Source: Zerene cesonia
Taxonomy: Eukaryota > Arthropoda > Insecta > Lepidoptera > Pieridae
Assembly: GCF_012273895.1 (NCBI RefSeq)
Contig: NC_052111.1
Span: forward strand, 2,108,001 to 2,172,000
DNA length: 64,000 nt
Direction of reading: 5' to 3'
Under the pieces are notes generated by a model that worked only from the letters and a program-made list of their open reading frames with translations, made no database searches and had not been told where the DNA came from. The number at the start of each line of letters is the position of its first letter. The first letter of the stretch is position 1. Made by a program: the position numbers and the translations under genes. Positions 24,805-37,200 of the stretch are shown here, in pieces.

Positions 24805-25006
24805 CTAGCTGCGCCTCGCGGTTTCACCCGCGTAATTCCGTATCACGTAGGAATATCGGGATAAAAAGTTGCTTGTATGTTTTTCCAGTTGTCTAGCTAT
24901 CTACGTATCAAATTTCATTGAAATCGATTCAGTAATCTTTGCGTGAAAGTGCAACAAACACACACATCCTTACAAACTTTCGCATTTATAATATTATATA
25001 GTAGGA
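24805..25006 (-). mobile_element. non-autonomous Helitron-like element, copy 3
   Basis: Minus orientation, starting CTAGCTGCGCCTCGCGGTTT and ending TTATAATATTATATAGTAGG A. The hairpin arms CGCGG and CCGCG are intact around TTTCAC. It sits head-to-tail with copy 2, whose TC end merges into the CTAG of this copy. Confidence 0.7.
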
Positions 25007-25215
25007 TTAATAGGATATTTTGGTTAAATGCAAAGAGTAGTAGTAACTTAGTAGCTAGTTCTTAATCTGTGGTATACTACGATTGTTTGACAGATGACAC
25101 ATATAAACAAAATTTACTTGAAAATCTAGGTTAGATTCCGAAATTGATCAACATTCAACACGCATAGAAAATATATTATAATTAAATTTATTTCATAGTT
25201 TTCAGTAGCACAAAT

Positions 25216-27769
25216 ATGCATTGTCTTAGATCATTATTTTTAAGGATTGGTCAACGAGGACATGTCCTACCTATACCTGCTTCAGTAAATTCAGTAAATC
25301 CTGCGAATATAAGAAGCAATTATATCAATTTTTCCCGATTATATGCATCCCAAGCCGACGATGATATAGGTAAATATATGTAAATGTGGTAAAGAATAGG
25401 AATTTGTTAATGAACTTTCACACAATTTTATTCTTACATAAATTTATTATTTCATGGAAGAAAATATTGAGCGATCCCTCTGCTCCATTAACATAATTAG
25501 TATTTTTGAAATGTTTTAGAAAAAATTGTTAGCCAAATAAGTAAAGGTAACCAAGAAATTGAAAAAAAACTAAGGGTATTAATGTTGGAAGTAGAAGTCA
25601 TGCGTCAAGATGGCAGAACTGCACCTGATTCTATGGATCTTAGAAATTGGCAGTATTTGATGGAATTGCCATCAAGAAATCAGAGAGCAAACTATCTCAC
25701 TTATTTATGGAAAAATGAGAAGAGGAAAGAGAATATAAAGGTATTATAATAGTTCATATAGAAGTTCATACATTATTTTATTTTTTTGTTACATATTTAT
25801 AAATAAAATTTTCAGATGAAAAAAGAGGCAAGGAGAAAGGAACTTGAGGACATGGAACCAGAAGAATCAAAAGAGTTTCCGGATGATCTAATATATGGTA
25901 TTAAACATCAAACACTGTTTTTACGTATCCGTGACCAATCAATCAATCAATTTGATAATTACAGGTATTATTAATATCAATACTTTTTACTAATCAGTTG
26001 TTGTCTATGTTTGCTTGAATTACTTTTTCAATAATATATGAAGATTGTATGATACTTTGCTAATTTTTTGTTAATTATTTGTTTTAGAGCCTTACAAGCT
26101 TTAAAGAGTGGTCAGTCCATTGTTATTGACTGTTCATATGAAACGCATATGGTAAAAAGGGAAATTTTAAATGCTGCAAAACAACTCACTTATGTTTTTG
26201 GTGATAATAGAATGCACAAAGAGCCCTTTAATTTACATTTATGTAATGTGGATAATAATGGAGATTTCATGGATCAGTTTAGAAGAAATGTACCATCAGT
26301 GGATGAGCCCTGGTTNNNNNNNNNNNNNNNNNNNNNNNNNNNNNNNNNNNNNNNNNNNNNNNNNNNNNNNNNNNNNNNNNNNNNNNNNNNNNNNNNNNNN
26401 NNNNNNNNNNNNNNNNNNNNNNNNNNNNNNNNNNNNNNNNNNNNNNNNNNNNNNNNNNNNNNNNNNNNNNNNNNNNNNNNNNNNNNNNNNNNNNNNNNNN
26501 NNNNNNNNNNNNNNNNNNNNNNNNNNNNNNNNNNNNNNNNNNNNNNNNNNNNNNNNNNNNNNNNNNNNNNNNNNNNNNNNNNNNNNNNNNNNNNNNNNNN
26601 NNNNNNNNNNNNNNNNNNNNNNNNNNNNNNNNNNNNNNNNNNNNNNNNNNNNNNNNNNNNNNNNNNNNNNNNNNNNNNNNNNNNNNNNNNNNNNNNNNNN
26701 NNNNNNNNNNNNNNNNNNNNNNNNNNNNNNNNNNNNNNNNNNNNNNNNNNNNNNNNNNNNNNNNNNNNNNNNNNNNNNNNNNNNNNNNNNNNNNNNNNNN
26801 NNNNNNNNNNNNNNNNNNNNNNNNNNNNNNNNNNNNNNNNNNNNNNNNNNNNNNNNNNNNNNNNNNNNNNNNNNNNNNNNNNNNNNNNNNNNNNNNNNNN
26901 NNNNNNNNNNNNNNNNNNNNNNNNNNNNNNNNNNNNNNNNNNNNNNNNNNNNNNNNNNNNNNNNNNNNNNNNNNNNNNNNNNNNNNNNNNNNNNNNNNNN
27001 NNNNNNNNNNNNNNNNNNNNNNNNNNNNNNNNNNNNNNNNNNNNNNNNNNNNNNNNNNNNNNNNNNNNNNNNNNNNNNNNNNNNNNNNNNNNNNNNNNNN
27101 NNNNNNNNNNNNNNNNNNNNNNNNNNNNNNNNNNNNNNNNNNNNNNNNNNNNNNNNNNNNNNNNNNNNNNNNNNNNNNNNNNNNNNNNNNNNNNNNNNNN
27201 NNNNNNNNNNNNNNNNNNNNNNNNNNNNNNNNNNNNNNNNNNNNNNNNNNNNNNNNNNNNNNNNNNNNNNNNNNNNNNNNNNNNNNNNNNNNNNNNNNNN
27301 NNNNNNNNNNNNNNNTTAGTCCACTCCTGAATTTAGTGTCTTCTAACAAATAAACAAAATATTCTTTATATTGTTAGTTTGTATTCAACCTCAGTTCATA
27401 ACATTTCAGATAAATAATGAACCACTCTCTTTAGCGAAAGCAAAAAGAGATGGTATAAAAATGGCCAAACTACCTTTGGACCGCTATTTGGAATGGGCTC
27501 CAGGATCAAAGAAAAATCTGAATATCAATCATATGATACCAATTCTTTTGGATCTTAAGTTGACTGGAGATTGGGAATTTGCTTTACGCCACATACCGAG
27601 GAGAAAATTAATGGAAACAAAAATACAAGCCATGCAAAAGAGATTTGAAAAATCTTCTCTTAACAATATCAATATCAAGAGTTTTATGAATCTACGAGTT
27701 AGCGATAGAAATATATTTAAGAGGAAACTTAAATCCAAGAAATCCCTGTATGATGATGATAATATGTAA
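25216..27769 (+). CDS. rswl: mitochondrial tRNA methyltransferase 10C / RNase P protein 1 (partial, gap)
   Basis: TRMT10C (MRPP1; roswell in Drosophila) is a SPOUT-fold methyltransferase for position 9 of mitochondrial tRNAs. With the SDR5C1 and PRORP subunits it forms protein-only RNase P in the matrix. Exons: 25216-25369, 25520-25740, 25816-25964, 26088 into the gap (26316-27315), and 27410-27769. The N-terminus is Arg-rich and lacks acids until ADDD near residue 48, as for a presequence. A charged helical region follows (KIVSQISKGNQEIEKKLRV). The TRM10 hallmark IVIDCSYETHM and the C-terminal AKAKRDGIKMAKLPLDRY and LDLKLTGDWEFALRHIPRRK blocks are clear. The central SAM-binding part lies in the 1000 Ns. 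The protein ends in a basic tail. The stop overlaps an AATAAA. Confidence 0.9.
26316..27315. other. assembly gap of 1000 N
   Basis: A run of exactly 1000 N interrupts TRMT10C. The round size suggests a nominal rather than measured gap. It should contain the end of the 26088 exon and at least one further exon of the methyltransferase domain. Confidence 0.99.
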
Positions 27770-27774
27770 ATAAA
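27769..27774 (+). terminator. poly(A) signal overlapping the TRMT10C stop codon
   Basis: The stop TAA (27767-27769) shares its last A with AATAAA (27769-27774). If used, cleavage would leave a 3' UTR of only some 15-30 bases, which suits the convergent arrangement with the pps gene ending at 28213. Confidence 0.5.
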
Positions 27775-28212
27775 AGCAACATATATTATTATACATTTAT
27801 TTCATTTCTCCAACATAATAAACCTTATAATTAAAAGTATATTTTAAGTAAAAATATTTAATCTAAATTTTGTACATTAAAACAACTTGTAAAACACTGA
27901 ATATGTATACTAATTATATACATAACATTTCAAACTCATCTAAACACAATTTTCAATTGTTTAAACCGATATTCCACAGTTAAAACCGAATCATTTTTTC
28001 AGTCAATTCTACCTAACATCCAGAAGTTTTAAAATGTTGTTTGCATATTGCACACATTCGTGAATTCAATAAAATAATGCTATGCATACTTCTATATATT
28101 ATGATTTCTGGGAAATTAAAGATCATTTAACCTAATACTATTGTATAATATTATACACTATAAATCTTTTCAATGCTTAATATTTAAATGTAATTGATGT
28201 GATATAACTAGT
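27770..28212. other. convergent spacer, TRMT10C / pps 3' ends
   Basis: AT-rich, no coding signal and no recognised repeat. It contains the TRMT10C poly(A) signal at its left edge and the untranslated end of the minus-strand pps gene. Confidence 0.5.
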
Positions 28213-31200
28213 TCAGGGCATGGGAATTGTGCGCATATCGACGTCAGCGGTATTCTCCGACCTCTGTTTGATGGTGGCAAGAATTTCTTGTAGGTTCGAC
28301 GGCAACGCGATATCGGCCAGCGGCATCGCGGGCGGATCTGGCGACAGCGGCCGGGATGGTGAATATGCTTCATTCTGAAATATACAATTATTTCTATTTC
28401 TATGATAATAAACAATATCTAAGTTTAGAATGGAACATTGTGTTGATTATACTTAAACAGCTGAACATTACTTGGATAGAACAAGTGATATTTTATATTT
28501 ATGATACCAAAATGGCACAGTAAACATATTATCCATTCTTACAAAAAAAAACGAAATAAAATGAAATATTTATTTGGGTTAGGATTAAGACAATTTATAT
28601 AAATTCTATACTAAATGGAAAGAAAAATAACCAACATAATATAATTCAAACCAACATCGAGATCCCAAAGAATAATATTGGTAGGCGATAACTTACATCT
28701 GCACTCTGCACTGATGAATCGGCTTGTGCCATTTTGAGAATTTGCTGTTTTTGTTCTTCTATTTGCCTGTTGAGTTCCTCCATTTTATTCCGCAAATTGT
28801 GAGTAGGCAACGCCGGGGCGGGCGTACTGTTGCTGCTGGTTGAAGATCCCGGACTATACGGTTCGTCGTCATCAGCAGCAGCTGTTTGCAAAAATAAATA
28901 TAATAATTTTTTATTTCAAAATACGTTTACATGAAATTCCAGAGATGCGACAACATTCATTTTCAGTGGGCATACCGCATAGTACTGTTAAACTGTTACT
29001 TAAATAAAAAATAAAACTATCTGTGTTGATATAATATATTCACAATATTATACAAGAATATAATCTTATTCATTGGTAATATAAATATCAAACAAAAAAA
29101 TCACAACGCATAATAATCATATAATATACACTAACGATTGATAAAGAAAATAAGAAACCTGCATAAAAATAGTCCTAAAAGATATCAATGTAAATAATTA
29201 CCTAATGAAGCTGCAATTTTATCCTTAACAGTAGAAGAGAGAGCAGATGATGTGTACGAAGATGGTAGCGTCAACGGTCGGTTTCTGGGCGACAACGGAG
29301 GCGTGTAAGACTTCTTGCGGGATTCCCGCGCCACCTGAGATTCAACAATATGTTCTTAGAAAACAAATCGAAGTAAAATTTAAAATACATCGCTATATTT
29401 TTCCGATAAATATTAAATTATAATAATATACCGAATCTCTAATTTCTTATTCATTTATAGTCTTTGGACGTAAATATTTTCATCAATTTTAAACAGGCGT
29501 TGGATAAAATACTTAAACGTATTTGCACATATTAATTGCTCAGTCATGAAGAGTAAATAAATCTATTTCTCCTGGGAAGTTTTTGAAATTATACTTTGTG
29601 ATGTATGAGAAATTGCTTTTCTTTTCTAATAAGATTGAGAAAGCGAAGGGAAGGAAAGGAAATAAGGGGTTTATGGAGACATTTTAATCCCGTTTTATAA
29701 TACAAGACTTATATTTTAACATAATACAAAGCTATATAGATACTATAAATAGAATATGGTTAGGAAAATAACATTGGGACGCATATCCTTACACTTTATT
29801 AGACTGAGCAATCAAACACGAACATCAGAATCTTTATTACAAACACGTTTATTAAAACAAAATGGGCCAGTCGATAAATAGTCTTTATTTACAACTTTTT
29901 ATACTTAGCACCGTTCGTTTGTATTAACTGACCTTGGCTGGAATAATATCTTTGGGAATGTGTGGGGCAAGGCGTTTCTTTCTTTGTCTTATAATTATAG
30001 CGATAAGTAGGTGCGTCTTCAGCTCGCCGAGGCCGGGCCCGTCGAGCGGCAGCAGCACCGGCGGCAGCGACGTGTTCGCCGACAGCGGCAGGATGTAGAA
30101 GTCCTTTACCGTTGCCGTGTTTGTTACCTTCACTACGCCTAACCTATAAATTGTCATCAATTTAATTGCTGCGACATACGCTACGTGATAGATAGTCGTT
30201 GCTTATTAATTTAAGACGTTTTCATTAACTGTCATGACTGTGTAGGAAATTGTGGTATTTTTTCATTTTGTTGGTCATTGTTTTAATTTCAGTTATTAAT
30301 AATTCAACATTATTATTTTTTTAGGCGACAGTAAAAGATTATATATTTAAAGCGTAGTAAGTAAAGCTGAAATGTCCAAATATAATTCATTTAAACATTA
30401 GAAACGTGCTGAATGATACCAACCTATTCCTACTACTTAAATAACTATACAGAGCTATATATTGCATTCTCTCTTCATCATTTGCTGCTTGAAGCCTGAG
30501 AACTACAATGTCCTTGTTGCTGGCCCGCTTCATTTTACCAATGTAGTCCCAAACTGTGTCTGGGTTTATTCTTCCAACAATATCTAGCTCTGCTGTGAGA
30601 TCATCTTCTAAATCAATTGCATTTCCAGAAACCTGAGGAAACAATGGGTCTTTTATATAATTTTTGTGAGAAAACATTTAATATTATCCATCAGTAAAAT
30701 TTTAATATTGTGCTGTGTTCACTTAGAAAGTCAACAACGAGAGTCATGTTCTGAATCAGTGATTCAAAAAAACTACTATTTATTTAAAAAAAAAATTCAC
30801 TGTATTTACCTCATGTGCCGCAACATAGAATCTAGCGACATCAACCATATTAATGCAGCCATTCCATACTGTTACTGCAGAGTTCTCCACCGTACTAGTG
30901 GGTTCTTGGTCACTATCCACTTCAGCTGTAAATCACAAATATATAAGTAAGTATGCACACATTTAATGTACTATAATAATGAAATATTCACGTTTATAAT
31001 CAGCTATACTATCATTTAATTAACGATTTTTTAGTATATAAATTACCTGATGGCTTTTCCTTATACACAGGAGTCGGCAGAGGTATGTCGGAATCGATAG
31101 CGAAAGACTTCGCCGGATCGACATCCACATTGCCGTATTCACTGATTTCATTCTTATAATTATCTTCGTCGATGTCATCCCGTGATTTCCGCAAATCTTC

Positions 31201-34200
31201 CTCAGAAAACGCCGAGGTTATCATTGGCTCGTGCGGATCATACTCTGGATGTATTTCTTTCATCATTGCGGACTTGGGTCGCTCCACTGAATCCGAATCT
31301 GTAGATCTGAAATAAAATTATATTATTTAGGATAATTCACATAATTTGCTATGTTTATATTAAATACACATTCATGTTTATATTAACATCCACACACATA
31401 TTTATATTAATATCCACACACAATAAACACTGGTTTCCTAGTTCCTTGAATTATATGATACTTGCGTATTATTAAAAAAAAAAGGATTTTATACATACTC
31501 ATTCTTACTCTTGCTGACTGCTTCTTGAGATCGGGAGCGGTGCTTAGGCTCTTCAGTGCTTGCGTGTTTTGACCGTGAACGGTGTCTACGTTTAGCGCTA
31601 TCCCGTGACTTAGACCGCGAGCGAACTCTGTCTCCACGAGAAGCGGACCTAGAATGTTCCCTAGACCTTTTCTTTGACTTCCCGCGAGATCGAGATCGCC
31701 GTCTAGAACGTTCTCTCTCCGTTTTCTCTTTTTCTTCCGTTCTAGATCTCTCTTTCGACTCTGACCTCGATGACCTGCTGGACTTTTTCGAGCGCCGCGT
31801 CGACCTATGTTCTCTTTCCACTTCTGAACCCCTTGATGACCTAGATTTTCGCTTTTCCGAATCCCGTTTGGTTTCTCTGTCTTTCTTGGACTTAGATTTT
31901 TCCTTTTCTCGCTTTTTACTATTGCTTGACTTTTTCTTAGTTTCTTTAGTTTTGGGCCTATTGGAAAAAATAAATTAATAGTAATGGTATCCTTCTTTTA
32001 AGTTTTAAATATTAACCTTTGTAGAAGATTACTTACGTTTGTACATTTTCTGTAGGTGGTGGAAGCCCATCACCAACTGCGTCATTGAGAGCAGAAACCA
32101 AATCTTCAACAGGCACATTTGGATCCAACTCTGTTGAAACTGATTCTTTTGTCTCCATTACCTAAAAAAATGTTTCAATTGAGTATGCTAAATATCATTA
32201 TAATAACAAACAGTAATATTTGTACTTATTTAAACATATATTCTCTACCTCTTCTCCTTTATGTGTTTTAAGAACATATGTTTTGCTAGCTGCTAACAGA
32301 TCTATTTCAGATTTTTTAATAAGTTCCAACTGATGTTTTGATTCTTCTTCCCGCCATTGCGCTAGTTCTTGACTTGCTAGTTCTTCTGGAGAAAGTCGCA
32401 CCTATAATTCGATAAAACATTTAGTTATTTTCCTAACATACATAAAAGATTTTTAAAAATATTAACAAAAACAACACATAACACAAACTTACCAATTCAC
32501 TTGGTTTTAATACTCGTTCACATATTTTCTCCCAAAGTGATAGATTTTTACGATCTTTAATGTTGAACATAAGCGATCGATATTTAGCTTTATATTTCAT
32601 CCCTACATCGTGGTTAAACAACTCGAACAGTTCCTCTTCCGTGTCATGTGCGTATTGTTGTATTTCATCTTCGCTGAATTTGAATCCATCGCTCTCTGCC
32701 ATGCGTAAACTGATCTGTTCTTGCAATGCTTTCCGCACGTTTTCTCGTATTTCCTCCTCCGAGTCCATTTTCTTTTTATCGGAGGTATCTTTCCGACGCG
32801 ATGTCGACGGTGATACTACGGCAGCCTGCGATGAAATGATTATCGTAAACACGCAAATTTTAACTTGTAATCAGAGAGCAAACAATTCAAGGTCAACGAC
32901 ATTATATAAGGATATGTTTTAATACTACATACTTGTAAATTATACCATGGATTGATAAGAGCTGTAAAATGAAATAAATACACGGACCATCTTTGGTCGT
33001 TAAACCTGTTTATTGGCAACAAAACATAAACAAAAACATGCCAAACTCCTTTAAACAACTAACAAAATTTATTTCATCTGACGTGTTAATTTAAAAAATA
33101 GTTCAATAAGACAAATTGAACCTATTTTCCTCAATACGTTTAACATGTTAAATGTTAATCCGAACACACACTGTTATATCCCCAAGAATACACAAACAAT
33201 TCAGAGATTTAGTATTATACTAATAAATACATTTTTATGTTATTCTCAATTATTAATGTTACGTCATATCGGGTTTGCAAAAAGGATGAGTAATATCGAA
33301 GCGCGGAAGTTTTCAGTCGTAAATATACAAGAGATTATTATTCATGGGAGTACATGGCTACAAATATTCCTACTGTTGACAACATTGTTGAATATTTTGA
33401 TATGTTTAATGTTATCTTATTGTATTACTGATTACTAGCTGCGCCCCGCGGTTTCACCCGCGTAAGTCCCTCGCCCATAAGAATATCGGAATAATTAGTT
33501 GCCTATATGTTATTCTAGTTGTCCAGCTGTCTACGTACCAAATTTCATTGCAATCGGTTCAGTAGTTTTTGCGTGCAAGAATAAAAAACACACCTCCTTA
33601 CAAACTTTCGCATTGATAATATTAGTATATCTGTAGTACAATTTTCAAATCACACTAATATAATAAATGTGAAAGTTTCTTAGTTTGGATGTTTGTCCGT
33701 CAACCACAATAGATGATAGGATACTTTTTACCCCGATTACATGCTCCCTTTAAGATAAAACGGAAATCTTGGTATCCGAGCAGAGCCGAGCCGAGTGTCT
33801 AGTACCTAATAAAAAACTACTAATATGACCCAGGGCATGTTGTTTATGATATAATTTAGAAGTTAATAATTTAAAATTATATGATATAATTTAAAAGAGG
33901 GCTAGTAAGGTAATTTAATCTTCACTTAATAATATACATGAGAAAGTGTCATCTGTAATTAACCTTGAAATGGATTGAATTTGAATTATAATATCTTGGA
34001 GATAGTTAAGTTAGAGAGAGTAATATGGGCCATATTGAAACATCTCAGTCCCATGGCATATTCCTTTAACTACTACTTAATATTGTGTCAAATAAGACAT
34101 AAACATAGAAACACGACAATATCTTACCTTATCAATAGATGATTGAGATCTATTCAAAGCTCGACTTTTTCGTGTTTCAGTACCACTTCTATTCAAGGAA

Positions 34201-37200
34201 GATTTTGGAGTTTCTGGTTGCGCTTGAGGTTTTGATGTGACTGGGGTTTTTGGAGGAGGTGCGGGTTTAGCTTCCTCTTTTGGAGTAAGTGGAACTTTGG
34301 GCTCTTTTTGTGCAAAAGAGAATTTAGTTTGCTCCCGTGGTGATAGCAGTGTTTTGCCTTTTACTTCTTTAGTTTCTGGTTGCGGAGGTTTCACGGGTGG
34401 TGACTGTTCTGTGTTTTTTCTGGGTATTTTTGCAAAATTAAGAGTAGTCTGAATTTTATTGCTTTCATTGGATTTTTTACGAGCAATATTTGGTTTTATA
34501 GCACTGAGTGTGCCTGGTCTTACTACTTCAAATGTTGGATTCTTTTGCAGCCAACTCTTCAGATTTTCAGCAGTAGGTGCATTTGGTCCAGCTAATAATC
34601 TACCTGATTTCCGCTCATAAACGATTACCTACAATTAAATGGAGTAAATATTATTTCCATAGAACATGAGACAAAAAAAAAAAATGATGCTCTATACTAT
34701 TTTTCTTTTTCTGCATTTAATTATAACAACTTATACTAAAGTCAAGCACGAAGAACCATAATATACTAGTGTTTATTACTTACCCTAGATTCTGAAACTT
34801 TCTCAGCACTTTTACCGCTTATGATATTACTTTTTGTAGCACTCTGCACACCAAGTGAATCCTGGGCATGTTTTAAGATACAACTATCACTGCAATATAT
34901 GCTACTTGCTCGTGCTGGTTTTTTACAGACTATGCAATTTGATTTTCCTGCTTCCTTTGCCAGTGTAGCTTGTGGTGTGTTCTCTACTTGCTTTTGAACA
35001 GGTGTTGCCTAAAAGGATAATAATATTAAGCATTTGCAGCAAAAAATGTTAAGAACTTTAAAATAAAGATTTTCCTACATGCTTCAATTGAAAATTCCTA
35101 CTAAATACTCATCAATTCTATCTTACTACCTAAATATCAATTATTTGGATCCAATAATAAAAATTTTTGCACTAACGAAAAAAGATTCAGAAGTGACAAA
35201 GGGCATTTTTGTATCTATTAGGATATCATTACGGGCAGCATATGGGGTTCTTACCTTAGCAGGCGTCTTAGGAGAAGGTTTAGAGTTCCTAATACAATTT
35301 GGACACCGCCACTCAATGCCTTGTTCCTCCATTTGCTGGCCCATAGCTTTGGTTATGTTTACGCACTTTCCATGGAACCAGTCCTCACAGCCATCACAAC
35401 ATATCATGAAGCGGTTGTTGTGTGGTTGCTTGCATATGCACCATAATCTGTAAATATAATATTTCGATTTTATTGTTTTATTTAATTATCATTTCTATGT
35501 CATTATATTTTATTTTATGTCATCGTCGGAAATGGAGCTGGTGGGTCGTCTGATGGTATGGGATTGATGGCACTACCACTGCCTATGACATTTGGAGAGG
35601 TGTAAGGTCGATTGCACACCTTGCGCCTTTACAAATGGTTTGCCAACTTAAAAATATATTTATCAAAAACATATTATACATATTTGTATTTACTCCTATT
35701 CATTGCAGTTTATAAAAATATTACAAAATAAATTTGTACCTATTAGGATCATCTTCAGAATTCCAGCTTTCTTGAGATTCTGCTGATTTTTCAATAACTG
35801 GTGTTTGTATTGTTGGCTCAACTTTTTTATTAACCAACTTTTTATTGGAATATTGTTTAGACACATGTTGAAGCACTGGCTCTGGTGTAGAAATCTCTGG
35901 TGGTACTGGGGATGCCGTTGAGATTTCAGGAGCTGCTGCAGGTTCAACTAGAGTTTTCCTTTTTGATGACCTTGTAGCTGGAGCTTCAATTGGTGGTAAT
36001 GTAATAACTCTACCATCTCGTCTAACTATTTCTATGGGATCTTTCCGTGGCAAAGTATTTTTCGCAACTTTCACTGGAGTTTGTGTATACAAATTATGGG
36101 TTGGTTGTGTTTGTGCTTGTATTGGTGACTGTTGTTGCACTTGTGGCTGAGGTTGTATGGGATGCTGTAGTTGTGCTTGTATTTGTGGTTGCTGTGTCTG
36201 TGTAAATGTTGTAGCCTGTACATTGGGAACAATTTTAGTTGGAATGGTGTCTACTTTGCCAAGTACTTGTTTATCTAAAACTTCCTGTAAATTTTCTGAA
36301 CTTTCAACTAGTTGAGCAACATGCATTAACAAATCTTCTGTTAAACCATCTTCCTCTGGTTGCAAGCCAGCTAACAAATCTAGAGTAGGAGAAAGTGGGC
36401 CAGCCAGACCTGGACTATTAATGACATTTGCAGTTATATTTGGATGAACTTTTGACGAATGGGGTGTTGTGTCCTGCAGTATTTGTGCTAAGCTTGCATC
36501 ATCTAATTGTGGTATTAGTTCATATGCTTTAGCTTTTTCAGGAACGCTAGGAGTTTTTGTTGATTTAACAAAGGTCTTTATAGATGTCTGAATCTTAGTG
36601 GATTCATTATCAAGTGTTTTTACAACTTCAGTAGTCTTGTCAGTATTTAAATCAAGAGATTTCGGTACCTCAGGTTTTTTAGAGGCTACAGGAATAGGTT
36701 CCTTATCAAGTTTGCTGGGAGGCTTAGATTCAGTTGAGACTCTTCTAATTACATCAGGTGTAGAAAACAATGATGTCATATCAGATAAAAGTGCTGTTAC
36801 ATGAGCTGGAGTCTTCTTTTCTTTTTTGGGTATTTTTGGAGCCAATTTTGGTGTTACTTTAGTCATATCACTTATTGGCTGTGCTTGGGGTGCCAATGTA
36901 GGTGTAGAAATTACAGCTTCCTTTGGTGCAACTACATCAGGGTCTGGTTGTTTCTTTATAATGATATTTTTACTCAGCACTTTTTCCTTTATTTCTCTTC
37001 TAAGAATATTTTTACCAGCCTTTAATCTTGATGCTGTTTTCGGATCTGCTTTTGTAGCTTTAGCCAATTGGACACTCTTTAAAATTCTTGGCTTAGTCTT
37101 TAGCCGACGTAATTTTGGAGGGGCTGATCTATCCTTTGTATCTTTATAGTCAGAATCAGAATCTCGGTCAGCAGCACTATCACCTGAAGAGCTTACTGAT

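Larger units (their letters stand above)
24285..25215. other. divergent promoter region, cyclophilin / TRMT10C
   Basis: The 931-base spacer separates two head-to-head nuclear genes for mitochondrial proteins. Its middle is filled by two tandem Helitron-like copies (24603-24804 and 24805-25006), leaving about 300 bases on the cyclophilin side and 200 on the TRMT10C side for promoters. Confidence 0.5.

Noticed and set aside
26068..27330. Long open frames across the 1000-N gap on both strands
   Set aside because: They are open only because N codons are not stops. Just the TRMT10C frame before 26316 is supported.
31556..31978. 140-codon plus-strand ORF rich in Asp, Leu and Ser
   Set aside because: It is the antisense shadow of the RS-rich pps exon; R/S codons read backwards give D/L/S.
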